Positions 10,101 to 23,369 of a DNA stretch of 64,000 bases are shown one piece after another (position 1 is the first letter of the stretch; each line of letters begins with the position of its first letter). The notes below the pieces were generated by a model. That model was not told the origin of the DNA, searched no databases, and worked only from the letters and a program-made list of their open reading frames with translations. Made by a program: the position numbers and the translations under genes. The DNA is from Strix aluco. Lineage: Eukaryota > Chordata > Aves > Strigiformes > Strigidae. Location of the stretch: the NCBI RefSeq assembly GCF_031877795.1, contig NC_133955.1:3410001-3474000 (forward strand), written 5' to 3'.

Positions 10101-13100
10101 CAGCAGGGTTGCTTCATTGCCTGAGTGTTTGCAGGGTCTCACTCTCTTCCTTGGTAATTTTTTTCTTCCTACTTTGCTTTGAGTCTGTTTTAACTCAAGT
10201 TTTCCATACGGGGAAACTCAGGAATGTTACTCAGCCCTCAGCTGAAAAGCAGATTATTTTGGCCATGCCACCGCTGCGTAGACACACTTGTCTGGTTAAA
10301 CCGGCCTTGCTTTAAGATCCCACTTTTTTGTTGGGTTTGCTTCAGGAATTGTGCGTGGCTGATCGGCAAGAGCTGCCTTCGGAGCTGCTGCTGGTGGGGC
10401 CACGTCACGGTGCGTGGGCCAGAGTGGTCTGATCTGAGGGGTATGGAGCATCTCAGCCCATCCCCAAGCAGGTGTCTATTGCTGTGGGGGGAGATTCATC
10501 TTCTAGAGGTTTCTCCATCAATTAGAGCCCGGCTAAAACTTCACACCTAACTTTTGGAGGGCTGACACTCTCTGTGCAGGACCCACACGGGTTTGTCCTT
10601 GGGGACACCCCTCAAGGATGCTCTCAGGAGGCTCAGAGCTGCCGGCACGTTACCGCCGGTGTCCAGGGCTGAGTTTTTCTCAAGCGTGACTCAGGCTGTC
10701 TCTGCTGCTGATTCACTCCAGCCGAGGACCCAGGCTGTTGTCTCCAACAGGCTCGTGGTGCAGCTGCCTGCTGAACGCAGCCCATCGGGTGGGTTTGATA
10801 GCAAAAGGTCGCATCCTGTTCGGTGCAGGCAGGCTGTGTAGCAGCAATGGGTGCTGTAGCAGGATCTGCTCCCAGGAAGCCAAACCCGCTGTGCTTTTGT
10901 GCTGGTGGAAGGTAGAAGAGCTTTTCTGCTTGGAGGCTTTTTTTTTCGGGGGCTCTTGGAAACAGATGCTCTGGGTAATGGACTCATCATGAGCTCATTC
11001 TGTCGGGGAGGAGGGCTGAGCAGGATTGATGGGGGGGGACGACAAAGTGTTTTCTTTCTGACACAGCCTGTGATTCCCACCGCGTGCTGCCAGCCCCTCC
11101 TCGCTCCCATCCGAGGCGAAGCGGCAGCGTGTCGCGGGGAGGAGGCAGCACGGAGGGGCCAAAGGTCTCACTGGTCAGGCAGAGGGGAGAAATGGGAGCA
11201 TCTGGTGTGTCACCAGGTCTGGGCATCCGCGGGACACTGAGCTCTGCCTGCTCCTCTCCTTCTTGTCCTGCCTTCTCAGTCCTGGGACTGTTCGTGGGCA
11301 CATTGTCCACCACTGACCCTTAGGGAGCAGGGACGGGGCAAAAGGACATCTCTGATACATCCAGACCCCAAACCTCACAGTCGTGAAGAGTGCGAACAGC
11401 TCATTGCAGGGGTGGGAGGGGTTGGGATGAATGTGGAGGAAAACTCTTTGACTTAGTCCTCTCAAAGTTCCCTTTTCATGTGTGTTCCCAGTGGGGGCTT
11501 GCTCCAAACCCAGGCTGTTGCAGGTCTCCCTTCATCCCCGTCACTGTCATTTCTGGCACATCTTCAGCCACAGCTGAAGCCCAGCACACCTTCCTAGTAC
11601 TTGGAGAAAGGTTCTGGAGTGGTGGGCCCAGACACTGAGGTTTGCTGTCAACTGATGGGGCAGGTCCAGGGAACCCTCTCTGTTCTCCATCCTTGGTCTT
11701 GGGGAAGTGGGTGGCAGCAGTGTAGCTCCTGGGGTGTTTTGAGCCTGTTGTACTCATTTTCATCAAGTGAGGGCTTCCCCCATCCCTGCTGTTGCTATTC
11801 ACTGGCAGGGGTTAGAAGAGATGCACCAAAGGCAGGTGACATCAGAAGTGTGTTTCAGGCTGCCCCAAAGTTGTTTTCATGGGGGTTCATAAAATTGTTG
11901 CTCTCCTCCAAAGAGGGGAGGTTGACCCAAATCAACGAATCAGGAGCAGTTGACCCAGATCAGCTAATGGTGTGTGCGATTTCTACTTTTGCAGGTAGTT
12001 GCTTTCGCCTCGCTTTTCTTCATCCTGGTCTCCATCACAACCTTCTGCCTGGAAACGCACGAGGCCTTCAACATCGACGTCAACGTGACGGAGACCCTTG
12101 TGGTTGGCAACACCACGACGATTCTGCTGACACATAAAGTGGAGACGGAGCCCATCCTTACCTACATTGAAGGGGTCTGTGTCCTGTGGTTCACCCTCGA
12201 GTTCCTGGTTCGCATCATCTGCTGTCCAGATAAGCTTCTCTTCGTTAAAAACCTGCTCAACATCATTGACTTTGTGGCCATCTTGCCCTTCTACCTGGAG
12301 GTAGGTCTCAGCGGCCTGTCCTCCAAAGCTGCTCGGGACGTACTGGGCTTCCTACGGGTGGTCCGTTTCGTCCGGATCCTCCGGATCTTCAAGCTGACAC
12401 GGCACTTTGTGGGTCTCCGGGTGCTGGGCCACACGCTCCGGGCCAGCACCAATGAATTCCTGCTCCTCATCATCTTCCTCGCCTTGGGGGTCTTGATTTT
12501 CGCCACTATGATCTACTACGCTGAGCGGATCGGAGCCAAGACGTCTGACCCTCGCGGGAGCGACCACACTCACTTTAAGAACATCCCCATCGGGTTCTGG
12601 TGGGCTGTGGTCACGATGACAACCCTGGGCTACGGCGACATGTACCCCAAGACCTGGTCGGGCATGGTGGTAGGGGCTCTCTGCGCGTTGGCTGGGGTGC
12701 TAACCATCGCCATGCCCGTGCCCGTCATTGTCAATAACTTTGGGATGTACTATTCGTTGGCCATGGCCAAGCAGAAGCTGCCAAAGAAGAAGAAAAAGCA
12801 TATACCCCGTCCGGCCCCGCTGGACTCCCCTACCTACTGCAAATCTGAGGAAAACTCCCCCCGTAACAGCACCCAGAGCGACACTTGCCCCTTGGCAGTA
12901 GAGGAGGGGGCAGCTGAGCGGAAACGGTCAGGTGAGACCCAAAAGATGGGGCAGAGGGAGGGGGAGAACTCCAGGAGCTCCCAAGGCAGCGTTTTTGGTC
13001 CCCTGGGTCGCAGAGTCCCTGAGGACTGCCCTGCTGCAGGACACAGCCCCCAGCTCTTGGGGTGGTGAGAACTTGGTGCAGAAAGGGCTGGGGCCCTTGG

Positions 13101-16100
13101 GTGTCTGGGTATTGGGTGCTGTTTTGGTGGACCAGGGTGCTGCAGATCAGGATCCCCCCTCCAGGCAGGTGAGGAAAGGCCATCTCCTGCTCTCCTAATG
13201 GCATAGATCGAGTCACCGTGGTGTGATTCAAGGTGTCCCTACCTAGCCCATCTCTTCCTCACACTGACAGAGTAAGACCGTTTGCTCGATTCTCATCTTA
13301 GCCTGGTAATGCCCTCGTGGTAGATTTTCTTTTGCTTGTCCCCATCATAAATCAGGGCAAGCTTCACCAAAATGGATAAATCCATGGATATTTCCTGGGG
13401 CTTGATCCCACCTCCCCCTTCATCTTCTAGTAGATGTAGCATCCCTGCATGGCAAGGTCAACGCTGCTCCAAATCCTGCGCTCAGGCAGGAGAAAAATCA
13501 GCCCCTGTACGTTTATTATTTGGTCTCACGCACTGAGCTGGGGTTTGGCCAGGTCGGGAGAGGTCATGGCCCCAGCTGTGGTCCGTCGGTGGTGGGCAGC
13601 ATCGCTTGGGCTAAGCTTGGGGGACTGCAAGAGCCCTGCCACGGTATCATTGCTGGCCATGGAGGCTACTTTGCCCTTTTTATCTTAGTTTGCTGCCAGC
13701 GGCACCTCCGGAGCAGCTGGCTGAGCAGTGTGGAAACAGGAGGGACCACGGTGGGGTTGCATCCTGCACCAACGTGGCATTCACCGAGGTCAGCCCTGAG
13801 CAGCCACACATCTGGCCATATGTGTTTAACAGTGATAGTCCTTCACTCGTGGGGACACAGAGAGCTCCACATGCCCCACATAGGTGTTTTCCTTTATAAA
13901 TCTGCATTTCCCATGTGCCTACACATGCTGTCTGCCCCAGGAGCCCTGGCAGTGGGGCGCAGTGAGAGCAGCTGCCCTGCTCTGGAGGAGCAGGTCAGCC
14001 CCATCCCTTCACCCCAACACCGACCCAGGAGCTCTGGCCAGACCCTCACCTGGCATAGCATCCTCTCAGCTAACGAACCAGGGAGTCAGATGATATAATT
14101 TAGCACTTCACCCCTAACCTGAGCAGCCTGTATCTCAGCGGTGTGAATTTTGGAGAGCTAATTTACACCAGTTAGGTGGGTGGATCTCAAAGACCAGGGG
14201 TGTTTCTTCCCTGGCAAACCCTGCTTGGCTTCACGCAGGGTATAAAACCCTCAGCAGGAGTAAGAGCTGCTGTTTGCTGCTTGGGATTAAAATCTGGCAT
14301 GGTCCTGCTCCCCGGTCACTCTAAATTAGCGTGTCCAGGCTGGGATCGGTACCTGAATTTGTGGGTGTTGCTCTGGGCCATCTGCAATCTGGTCTTCTGG
14401 TTCCTTGCATGGTCTAAGCAAACCCTTCTGGCCACCCCAAGCACCTCGTCCTGTGGATTTAATGACTGCTGATGGATCTCTGCCACCTTCTTGCAGACTC
14501 TAAGCAGAACGGTGAGGCCAATGTGGTGCTGTCAGACGAGGAGCAGCCGCTGTCGCCGACCGATGAGGAGAAGCGGCCCATGCGGCGCTCCAGCACCCGG
14601 GATAAGAACAAGAAATCCTCCACGTGCTTCCTGCTGGCCACGGGTGACTTCTCCTGTGCAGCGGATGGAGGCATCCAGAAAGGTATGGCTGATGCTGGAG
14701 GTGTGAGCTGGCCCGTGGGCTGCGGAGGAGTGAGGTGGAGGTTTGTTGCATCAATCCAAGACAGTGGTTCATCTCCATCTGCCTGCCTGGCTGTTGTTCT
14801 CTGCTCCCCAAATCCACTTGTCTTCCTGCCTCTCCATCTGCTTCATCTCCGTCCACCACGTCTCTCCGTGCTAGCTCTATCCTTTTTGTTTTCTCATCCC
14901 TCAAGTTCTCTTCCCCCTGATTGCCACCATTTGGGGTCTGTGACCCCATGCTGGCTGCACCGCCCTCCTTGGAGACAGGTCTGTCCCTTTGCTCCCCAGT
15001 GGTCCCGCTTCTCCTGTCCCTCCAGCTCTTCCCCTTGGGCTTCAATCACCCGTCCCAGGGCGGTGTGAGGGGGACATCTCTCCTGGGGATGTGGTGAGGT
15101 TGTGACTGAAGGTGGTCGAAACGTTTTCGATAGGGAAAAAAATCCACCGGCTTTTCCTTTCCTCGCCCCCTCTGATGTCTTTTGGTGGGTTCGAGCGTGG
15201 GGAGCCGCGATGTGTCAAGTGCTGCCTTGCCAAAAGCACCGGGCTGCCAGAAAGGCTGTCTCCTCTGGGCTTGGAAAGTGAGCTTTGCTGAGTGTTGAGG
15301 TTTTCTATGGGAAACTGTGGGGGAGATGAGTCAGGAAAACACAAAACTCTTCTTCCCATGACAAAACAACACTCCTCTTCAGCCTGGTCCCTTTGCCCCG
15401 TCCTCCAGCGCTCTCTGCTCCACCGGTGAGTGTGCCCTGTGCCCGTCTCCCAGCACCCTGGCCCCTGGGAGGGTAAATCCAGTGCCTACCATGAGCCACA
15501 AAACCCAGCTGCACCCTCAGTCGCTGGGATAATTCTTAGGACGTGGCTCAGTTTTTCAGTTCTGCAGTTTTTCTTGTGTGTCCAGGGTGCTGTGGGATGA
15601 TGTAGCTGCAGAGCTGACCTACCTCTCCCTCCTTGGTACCATCTAATGCCAGTTACACACAGGGAACAGTGCATGTGAGCTGGGACCAGGCAGGAGAAAA
15701 GATGAGATGCTACATCTCTGAGCTGCACGCCAAGACCTTCTGGCTCCTGCTGTTGGTGCTTTGGAGGCCCTCAAGGGTTTGTTGCTGCAGCACTGCTTGG
15801 GGTGGTAAAGACTGGATGGGCTTGGGACATAAGGAGGTGTTTGGGGGCAATCACATTTATTGCATTAGCAGAAGCAAATTGGTTGCTTCCTCTTGGGAAA
15901 TCAAGGATTCCCGCTCAACCTCATCCCTTCGAAAGAGAGAAAAAAGTGAAAAGCTTTGCTCATCTTTGGGCAGAAGGGTACTATACAAATATTTGCTTGA
16001 AACGCCTCATGTTTTTTTCCTGGAAGTGCCTTTTTCTGTGAGGTTGGTCTATTTTCTTAATGTCCGCTAATGCAGAGGTAAGGGGGGTCTAGTCCTGCTC

Positions 16101-19100
16101 CACACTGGGGGGATGCTGAGCTGGAAGGGATGAAGGAGAGTGATGAAAGCCAGTGCTGATCTTCATCCTTACAAGATGCTCCAGTCAGGCATCTCTTCAA
16201 CTGAAGTACCTGAGCTTGGTCCCACTGAAGCCAAGAAAAGTAGAGTAGATCTAAGAGCTGAGGATCCAGTGTTGCTTTCACTGGGCTCCCAAGTCACGTT
16301 ACTTGGTTGCAGGAGACCCAGAAGTTTTTCTCCTTGCGTGGTGGCAGCAACAGCTACTCGAAAGGGCACTTTGGTGATCTTTCTTGGTTTGTTCTGGTGT
16401 CTTTCCTGCAAAAGTCAGAGTGCTTTTTACAATTAGAAATAGATGTGTGTGTGAGTCACTTACCCCCACCTTGCTGGAATGATCTTACACCTGGAGAAAG
16501 GTGGATCTGGTGTCCGGAGGGGCTTGAGTGATGCGCGAGACCTTTTGGGAAGAGGAAACCTCAATAGCTGCGTCCTGCTTGGGCTGTTGGGGAGGGAGTG
16601 GTGGGATGCTGCCCTGGGAGGACAGGGCTGATATCTTCCCTGGTGAAATGCTCCAGCGTGGTCAGGGTCAGTGGTGACCAGAGACGATCAGAGGGGCAAA
16701 GCAGCCTCCTGCACTCCAGCCGAAAGCCGTTGGGAGCCGCAGAGGCGCCTCTTCCCTTGGTCCTGATTTATCTCCTGCTGAGGCTGTTTGTTCTGGTACT
16801 GGGATGTTGGCAGCTCTGCAAATTGAGATGAGCTTGGTTCTGAGCCCGACTTGCTGATGGCCATCTGTCAGATCCTGGGACAGGTACTGATGTCTGTACA
16901 AGCTGTGGAAATCAGGAGATGGAACTGGTTCAGGAATATGCTGCAGATCTCAGCATCCATCATGGTTCAAGCCTGATTCCAGCGGTTGGCCTTGTTGGGA
17001 CAAGTCAAAGAGAAGAGCTACCCCTGCCCACCATCCCTTGGACCTGGGCCCTGGAGGAGACCGGGCTGGACTGCAGTGGATTGCCACATGGCATCTGTTT
17101 CTTGTCCCTATTGCTGCTTCCACTGGTGTCACCTTCCTCCCTTGCTTCTGGGGACGGCTTCAGACCCCTCATCTCCCTTCAGCACTCGGGTCCTGCTCAG
17201 CAGTTCCCCAAAATATGTCCCGCTGAGGCCCAGACGTGTTGGCATGGCTCTGTCTTGGCATGTAAGCCCCTGTCCTCTGCTTGGATGGGGGGATATGGAG
17301 GCAGGGTGAGTCCACCATCCCCCATGCCAGCGAGATGGGTTATGATGGTCTAGGAAAAGGTAGTGATTGAAACCAGAGTGGGATTTCAAGAGAAGCCACA
17401 GGCAACGGGGTTAAATGGAGGGAAGGGGGTTTACCCTCCTGGCAGGTCAGCTCTTCCAGCACCTCCCTTTGCTGGCAAGCTGGCATGGCAAAGTGGCAAT
17501 TTTTGGCTTGGTTGCCAGAACCCAGAGCAGCATGCAGCTGATTTTTACTCTGTTGCTTGCTATTAGTGCAGGGCCATGACCGGCACGTGGCTTGAGCAGC
17601 GTGGGATTGAGCGCGGGGATGCTCACGTGAGCATCCACCGATGATGCTTGGCTGGTGGGGGGGGAGCAAGGACAAGCCTACGTTTGCATGGGGACACGCG
17701 TGCGAGTGCCTGCAACACGCAGACGAGCGCCAGGCCGCCGTTATAAACAAGCACAGGCGTTCCTGGGCAATGCTGTCTGCTTGCATTACCCCGTCCCCAT
17801 CTGCTGCCGGCTCAAAGCATGTGCGAGCGTGCACGTGCGCTCGGGAGCCGCGAGCGTTTGCACGCGGGGAGCGCGGCATCGCCGAGTCCCGGGGAGGAGC
17901 CCCCGGGGGTTACGCGCTGCCCCACCACTCTGTTTATAAGATGCCTCTATACAGCTCCTTGGCAACAAACCCATTTATAAAGCGATCCCGGTGACCTCAG
18001 TTAGCACCTATGTGAGTTGCTGGGATACCAGCTCCGTTAACGAACAGCACCGGTGGCAATTAGCAGAGCACAATCCTCCGTCGCTTTGCAGCTTGACTCC
18101 GTGGTGGCACCTGGCCCTGAGCTTGGTGGAAAACCATGATGGCCTTGAGGGATGGAGTCCTGAGCTCCTTCCCAGGTGCTGCCATGAGCGTGGCAATAAA
18201 TTGGTGGAAAAAACAAAGTGTTGGGCTTGGGGCAGGTTTTCCCTTGGAGTCCTGTTGCAGAGGGGCCTTGGGGCAATCAAGCACCTTTATGAAGTGCTGC
18301 CCCAAACTGTGACGCTTGAGACTTAATCAAAACTGGCAGCGTGATTTTGGCCCTGTTCCTACGCCCATTTCCGTCCTTTTCTATTCAGTGATCTGAGCAA
18401 GAGGGCAAAGAGCATCCCTGTAAAGTGCTCAACCGCAGCAGCGGGTCCTTGCATTGCCAAGGCAAGCAGCTTCCAGCAAGCCCATAACACCCCTCTGCCA
18501 AACTGATGTTGTTTGGGTGCTGGATCCACCAGTAACCCCAAGCTTTCAGGGACCGGTTGCATCTCGGCACGATTGCTTCCCACACGTGTAGCTCAGGGTG
18601 GCAGGGAAATGCATGAGCTCTTCAAAGAGCCTCAGCGCTCCCAGGAAAAGAGCAAGGTTTGTTGAAGGATGAGCCCGATGCAGTTTTTTTTGGGAGCAGG
18701 GGGTCTTTGCATCAGCTGTTGTAGGTGGGAAACATCCCCAGCTCGGGATGGGGCTCCCCTCCTCGCTCGCTGTGTGGATTCATGCCAAAAAGTAAATAAG
18801 GAAATTGCTCTTCTCTTTGGGGCCTGATTCTGCTCTCACTTCCACTGTGAGAACTGGAAAAGCTTTGCTGAAGTCAGCAACGGGTTTAGGCAGATGGTCC
18901 TCTGTCCCCTGGACCTTTCTCTGCTTTGAAGCTGGAGGAGCCGTCTGCTGTGGGGCTGAGTTATGGGAAGCAGTTGAAGACTCCTGTGCCTCCCTGCCAG
19001 CTGCTGTGGTTGGGAAATAATCAGGAGAAAAGTATAAAAAGGGGATAAAAATCAGATTTGAAGAGGTAGTGCTCGAGAGCCTTTTCCAGACGATGCTTGT

Positions 19101-20442
19101 GTCTCGGCATCCTCCTCGGGGGTGTGCATGGGGCTGATGCCACGGTCACTCCAGTGTGAGCATTAATCCCTGATCCAAGCCCAGAACAGCTCGGCTGGGC
19201 CAGCACCCGCTGTCGGTGCCTTCGCATCAAAGCAGAACCCGAAGATGCGCCATTAACTCCCCAGGGGGGATGCGGGGACAGTTCCCAGCTTGGCGCTGCC
19301 GAAGGGGCCATCCATCACCTTGTTTTTCTGCTGTCAGGGAGCCTCCTCCCTCCGCTCCCCCGCTGCGTACGCACGCTCGCGCGCGCTTGCTTTCTCCAGA
19401 GCTCGCTGGTGCTTGCAGGGAAGGCAAACGCGAGGCTGGATTTGCTCGCCTGGGCACTCTCGGGGAAGATGCAGCCAGCGCAGCACGGCACAGGGTGGTT
19501 GGGCTCATCACAGCCAGGCGCATCCTTAATTTTCCATATTTTGGCAGCAGAGCTGTCCCTGCAAGGTGCAGCAATCCAGAGAGCAAATCTTGGGGCTCAT
19601 CTTTGAACAGGGCTGCTGTTTGGCCCTAAAAATCCAATTTTCAGTGCGAATATTTAGTTTCTTTCCAGAAAGAAAAGTGTCTTTTGACCTGCGAGAGCAG
19701 TTGTTCTGGCTGTTGGTTTTCATTAAAAGCTGGAGCAATTTCTGGCTCTTTGAGGGAGTGTGAAGGATTCCCATGCTTAAAGCAGTAGAAATATTTGCTC
19801 TTTAATGCAGTTTCTTATGGAAAATAATGAGCATGTCTACCTGCTCCTTTTCATACAGAAAGGTGTCAGCAGCAGCTTGCTGCTATAGCCGGCTTAAAAA
19901 CCAGAGCCGGGGGAATAACTCCTTCCAAATCCTCTATTTGTTTGAGTTCTGCTGCTTTTCCCCGTTTGCTTCAGCCCACAAAATCCCCAGACTCATTCCT
20001 CATTCAGAGCAATTTGGGAAACAAAATCCAACACACCCCAGGACCGATTTGGTCTCCCAACATCAATGACTCTTGAGTCCTAGATTTGGCTGGTGCTGCT
20101 CGACTGCACGGGGAGCCAAGGGGAAGGGAGGGAGGTCTGAAGGATCTGCAGAAGCTTGGTTGCCCTCAAAAAGCCCTTCCTGAATTATTTAGGGGGTTGA
20201 ATTGGGGTGTGGGGCTGGGCGATGCTCACCCTGGTGCTCTTTGCTTTCTGAGCCTTGGGAAGGAAAAGGCTGCTCGGCTCTAACCTGTCCATTTTTTTCA
20301 CGAAGGCTATGGAAAATCCCGAAGCCTAAGCAGCATAGACGGTGTGGCAGGATCCACAGTGGGCTTGACTCCCCTCGCGTCCCGCTGCAGCTCTCCCTGT
20401 CCTCTGCGGCGTCCCTGCTCTCCCGTCCCCTCCATCCTCTAA
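6488..20442 (+). CDS. KCNC4: KCNC4, voltage-gated K+ channel Kv3.4 (joined exons)
   Basis: The coding join is 6488-7138, 11995-12931, 14497-14682, 20306-20442, giving 636 residues; using 27055-27116 as last exon gives 611. The product forms tetrameric, high-threshold, fast-inactivating plasma-membrane K+ channels that repolarise neurons and muscle quickly. Visible in order: N-terminal inactivation ball (1-28, Cys6 and Cys24; Ser 8, 9, 15 and 21, known as phosphorylation sites in mammals); T1 tetramerisation domain (about 36-140) with the Zn motif H105, C111, C132, C133; S1 (218-238); two N-glycosylation sequons in the S1-S2 loop; S4 with Arg/Lys every third residue (338-353); selectivity filter GYGD (429-432) with Tyr434, the TEA-sensitivity position; S6 with PVP. 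All junctions keep frame and have GT/AG ends. The ball peptide and neighbouring RBM15 point to KCNC4 rather than KCNC1-3. Confidence 0.96.
7870..7948. repeat. (CA)n microsatellite cluster in KCNC4 intron 1
   Basis: Two CA runs (7870-7885 and 7935-7948) are separated by CA-rich, imperfect sequence. A third run lies at 8386-8399. Length polymorphism is likely. Confidence 0.85.
9949..10001 (-). repeat. Possible ancient amniote interspersed repeat
   Basis: The complement reads like the recurring phrase 'tcaatggagttacacc...ccagctgaagatctg' seen in old reptile and bird repeats. It is short and diverged, and the family name is uncertain. Confidence 0.35.
11995..12931 (+). CDS. KCNC4: KCNC4 coding exon 2: S1 to S6 and start of C-terminus
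   Basis: Contributes 312 full codons and one base of the next (phase 1). It starts [13 protein letters not shown] (S1) after a pyrimidine tract and GCAG, and ends at TCAG before GTGAGA (12932). It carries the whole membrane part: S1, a loop with NVT and NTT glycosylation sequons, S2, S3, the S4 sensor (R338, R341, R344, R347, K350, R353), S5, the pore with TLGYGDMY, and S6. The following LPKKKKKH stretch and a Ser-rich segment begin the cytoplasmic tail. No stops or frame breaks are present. Confidence 0.97.
12932..14496 (+). other. KCNC4 intron 2
   Basis: 1565 bases with GTGAGA donor and TTGCAG acceptor. A segment near 14138-14175 contains 'aatttacaccagtta', a phrase common in old amniote repeats. 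I see nothing else. Confidence 0.85.
14497..14682 (+). CDS. KCNC4: KCNC4 coding exon 3: cytoplasmic C-terminus
   Basis: Enters and leaves in phase 1 (186 bases). The peptide includes [19 protein letters not shown], then an Arg/Ser-rich stretch, and [14 protein letters not shown], matching the shared C-terminal segment of Kv3.4 up to the point where isoforms diverge. The donor is G|GTATGG at 14683. Reading through the donor gives a long low-complexity tail with no resemblance to a Kv3 terminus that I know. Confidence 0.93.
14683..20305 (+). other. KCNC4 intron 3
   Basis: 5623 bases ending in a pyrimidine-rich acceptor (tract near 20285-20300, AG at 20304-20305). It contains a probable old repeat at 18818-18885 and short CpG-rich patches near 17.7-17.9 and 19.3-19.5 kb. 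I see no further coding exon. Confidence 0.8.
18818..18885. repeat. Possible ancient amniote repeat
   Basis: It starts 'ggggcctgattctgctctca' and continues with a 'gctgaagtcagcaacg' part. This resembles the common 'cctgattctgctctcacttacactg...' old repeat of reptiles and birds. The family is not certain. Confidence 0.4.
20306..20442 (+). CDS. KCNC4: KCNC4 alternative last exon A (tail ending PSIL)
   Basis: Joined in phase 1 to exon 3, it encodes a 45-residue tail that starts [16 protein letters not shown], has SSPCPLRRP in the middle and ends VPSIL, with the stop at 20440-20442. This closely follows the tail of Kv3.2a as I recall it (GYEKSRSLNNIAGLAG ... SPCPLRR ... PSIL). It is an orthologous alternative exon shared across the Kv3 family. 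An AATAAA at 20737 would give a 3' UTR of about 320 bases. Confidence 0.88.
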
Positions 20443-20736
20443 ATCGCCGCCTGGATCCCGCTTTGTCGTGTCGTGTCGCTCTGTCCCCCCTTCCCCGTGA
20501 TGCCGTGTCTCCGCGGTGGTGCCTGTGCCCAGAGGAGACCGAGCTGGGACATCTCCATCCCTGAGAAGCGGGTTCTGATCTTCTCCAGCCCAGCGCTGCC
20601 GCCGTGCTCCCCCTGCCCGGTTTGCAGGACATGTAAAACGTCTCCATTGAACTTGTCTCATGTCCATGTGTTTGGGACGGTCCCTGGAGTAGGTGTTGGG
20701 GTTTTTTTTCCCTTCCTTGAAACCTTATTTATCCTA

Positions 20737-20742
20737 AATAAA
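20737..20742 (+). terminator. KCNC4: Polyadenylation signal for KCNC4 last exon A
   Basis: AATAAA lies about 295 bases after the stop of exon A. GT-rich sequence follows near 20770-20825. This would end the first of two KCNC4 transcript classes. Confidence 0.55.
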
Positions 20743-23369
20743 TTGGGCCAACCCATGCGATTCCCTCTGGTGTCGAGCCCTCCTCCCCGTGGGCCGTTTG
20801 CACTTGGGCTAAAGGGTGGTGGAAATGCGAGGAGGACATGTTGACTCATAAAATTATATATCATTGTGCTGGAAATGGCTGAGTTCATATAATTTTAGGT
20901 CTTTTTTTTTTTTTTTTAAAACCAGCCTCAAATTTCTGGAGGCAACAGATGAATAAACCTCTATTCCCTGCCCAGCAGCGGTTCCCCTCTTGTTTTGTGC
21001 CTTTTTCTGACTAAATCCCACTCGTTCCCTTCCCACTTGTGTCTGCTTCTCCATCCAACCTCAGGGAGGGTCCTGAGGCTGAAGGTGGCTTTGGCAGCCT
21101 TGAAAATGAGCCCCAAGGTCCCGTGGAGGTGGGAGGCTGTAGGGCCCCGGCCTGGCTGCAGGAAGCATGCGGAGGCTGAGATAAAAGATTGGCAAAATAA
21201 GTGTATGGATGTTCCCATGAAGAGCTGGGGGGTGGTGGGGTGGGGAATGTGGGTCCCTGGGAGTGGTTGAGAAAGCTGCTGTTCAATAGTGGGGAAATGA
21301 GATTTGAGACAAAATGATGCCTAAATGGGTGGGGGGATGAATCCTCATTTGAGATGGATGCAGGGTGGTGGGGCAGAGCATCCCCATGGGGAGCTGGGTT
21401 TGAACTGGGTCCTCCCGCATCCTTGGGAGGACAAGGTTGGAGTGTCAAACTCCCTGACGCTCTGCTGGTTTTTGCTCGCATGTATTAATTTTGGGGATGA
21501 TTTTGAATGATCTCAGGTGTCTTCCTGAACTGGAACAAAACCTTCGGTCCCATAACTTCTGGCTTGTTTCTAGCCCTGGCTCTGCCTCCCTGGAGGCGTC
21601 TGGGTCTTGGGTGGCTGGAAAGGGCTGGTTTGGTGGGTGCAGTCCAGGTCTCGACTCTCATCCCAGTGCTCTCTCGGCCTCTTTCCTTTGAGCAAGTCCA
21701 GCTCAGTGGGGCTGGAGCCTGGGGACTCTCAGCTGGAGGAGGGGGAGCAGAGCTTAGCCTTGGGTATGTTTAAATAAAAAAAAGCCCCAAGAGCTTTTTG
21801 GGGGTCAGGCCCTTCCCCTCCATCACAGCCAAACCAGACCAGGTGCTCAGGGGATGATGCAGAGTGAGGACCCCCCTTGGTGCAAGGCTGGTTCCTGCAC
21901 CCCGAAGGAACCGGGCTGGATTTTGGCAGATCCCACAGTCAGGACCCTCCTGCTCCTTCCCAGGCTCCCTGTGCCTCAGTTTCCCTCTGTGTAGAGAAGG
22001 GTTAATGCTGAGAGCCTCCTGCAGTAAAACTCCTTTCTGCCCCGGTGGAAGAGATGCTATGCAAGGAAGAAGCATTAAATGCTCCATCCAACTTATTTTT
22101 TTACCTCCCCACTGAGCTGAAGGAGCTGCCAGAAGGAGCCCAGTCACCACATCTCTAAAACAACCCCCCTCCAAGTCCTCCATGGGGCCAACAAGAAGCC
22201 CTTGCCTTTTATTTTGCTTTTCTTCTTTCCTTCCTGCCTTCCCCTGCCCCAGCTGTGTGAGCAGAGCAGTGAGAGTCAAAGGGAAGCAGAAAAGAGGGGA
22301 AAAAACTTGGTGCCATCAGCACCGGGGCTTGATGGCAGGAGCTGAGCACTGCATAGACCTGGTGCTGGAGCTGGAATTTCTCTGAATTTGAGGAGAAATT
22401 AGGATGAGCTGCATCTGTCCTCTGCCCAGGATGTCCTGTAGCGGTTTTCAACCCCCGTGCCACGGCGGTGATTCACTCCTTGCCGGCAGCATGAGTTTGC
22501 CGTGTGTAGCTGCACTCCTTGGATTTCTTTAATTAAAGTGTATTCCCACACCAAACGGTCGGAGTAACTCGGCAGGTTCATGAATCACCCCAAAACCCTG
22601 TGAGCTGGGTGAAGGGGAGCATACGGCGGCACCATACCAGTGCTTCTCTGGCACATCCTTCCCTTTGGAGCGGGCTCCTCTCGAAGCAGGAGGAGCTGGA
22701 ATATCCCCAGCCTGTGCGAGAGGGAAGGTCACCCTCCATGATTTCAGTGGTCTCTGAATCATAAATGATTAAACCAAGGTCATGCGCTGACTTTGGGGAT
22801 GAGCCAGGCATGAAAAACCAGCTCTGCAGCCCTGTCTCTTGCAGAAGAAGCAGATCAAGAGACTCAGACTTTGGGGTTTGAGTCTCTTGAAAGCAGAGGA
22901 TTAACCCCGGAACAGACGCAGCCACAGGTCCCAAGAGATCCCGTCCTCTCCTTTCCCCCCACCAGGCTCCCAGATCAGCTCATCCAAACACTGGAGCCAG
23001 TTGCCTGGTGTGGAAAACCCTTGGTGGACCCCCCAAAAAATCTCATCCCCATCAGAGCAACGAGGGTTGAGTATGAGAGCTGACATGGAGCCGGTAGGAT
23101 GCAATTTTTAGCAGTGGCGTTATGCAACTCGGGAGAAGGGATGACTAATGTGCAAAAAGCTCCTCTAAAACAACCGAGCCCCGAATGGGAGACGGAGGGA
23201 TTTCAGTGGGAGGCACCAAACTGTTGAAAAACCCATCGCATCTTCTCCCTCTTCCTCCCCGCCTTCTTCTGAACAAGTGATTTGGGGGATGCAGGAGGGG
23301 GAAAACAGCATGTTGTTATTTTTAGGTGGGGTCTGGGTTGGTTTGGGGGGCGAGTTAGCAGGGGTTAAT

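Larger units (their letters stand above)
7139..11994 (+). other. KCNC4 intron 1
   Basis: An intron of 4856 bases with GTAAGC donor and a T-rich tract plus GCAG acceptor. It holds a cluster of CA microsatellites (7870-7885, 7935-7948, 8386-8399) and a fragment of an old amniote repeat near 9949-10001. I see no further exon. Confidence 0.85.

Noticed and set aside
14683-15068. Read-through of KCNC4 exon 3 into the intron as an alternative C-terminus
   Set aside because: The intron frame is open for about 128 codons, but its translation is low-complexity and does not match the read-through-like tail I recall from mammalian Kv3.4.
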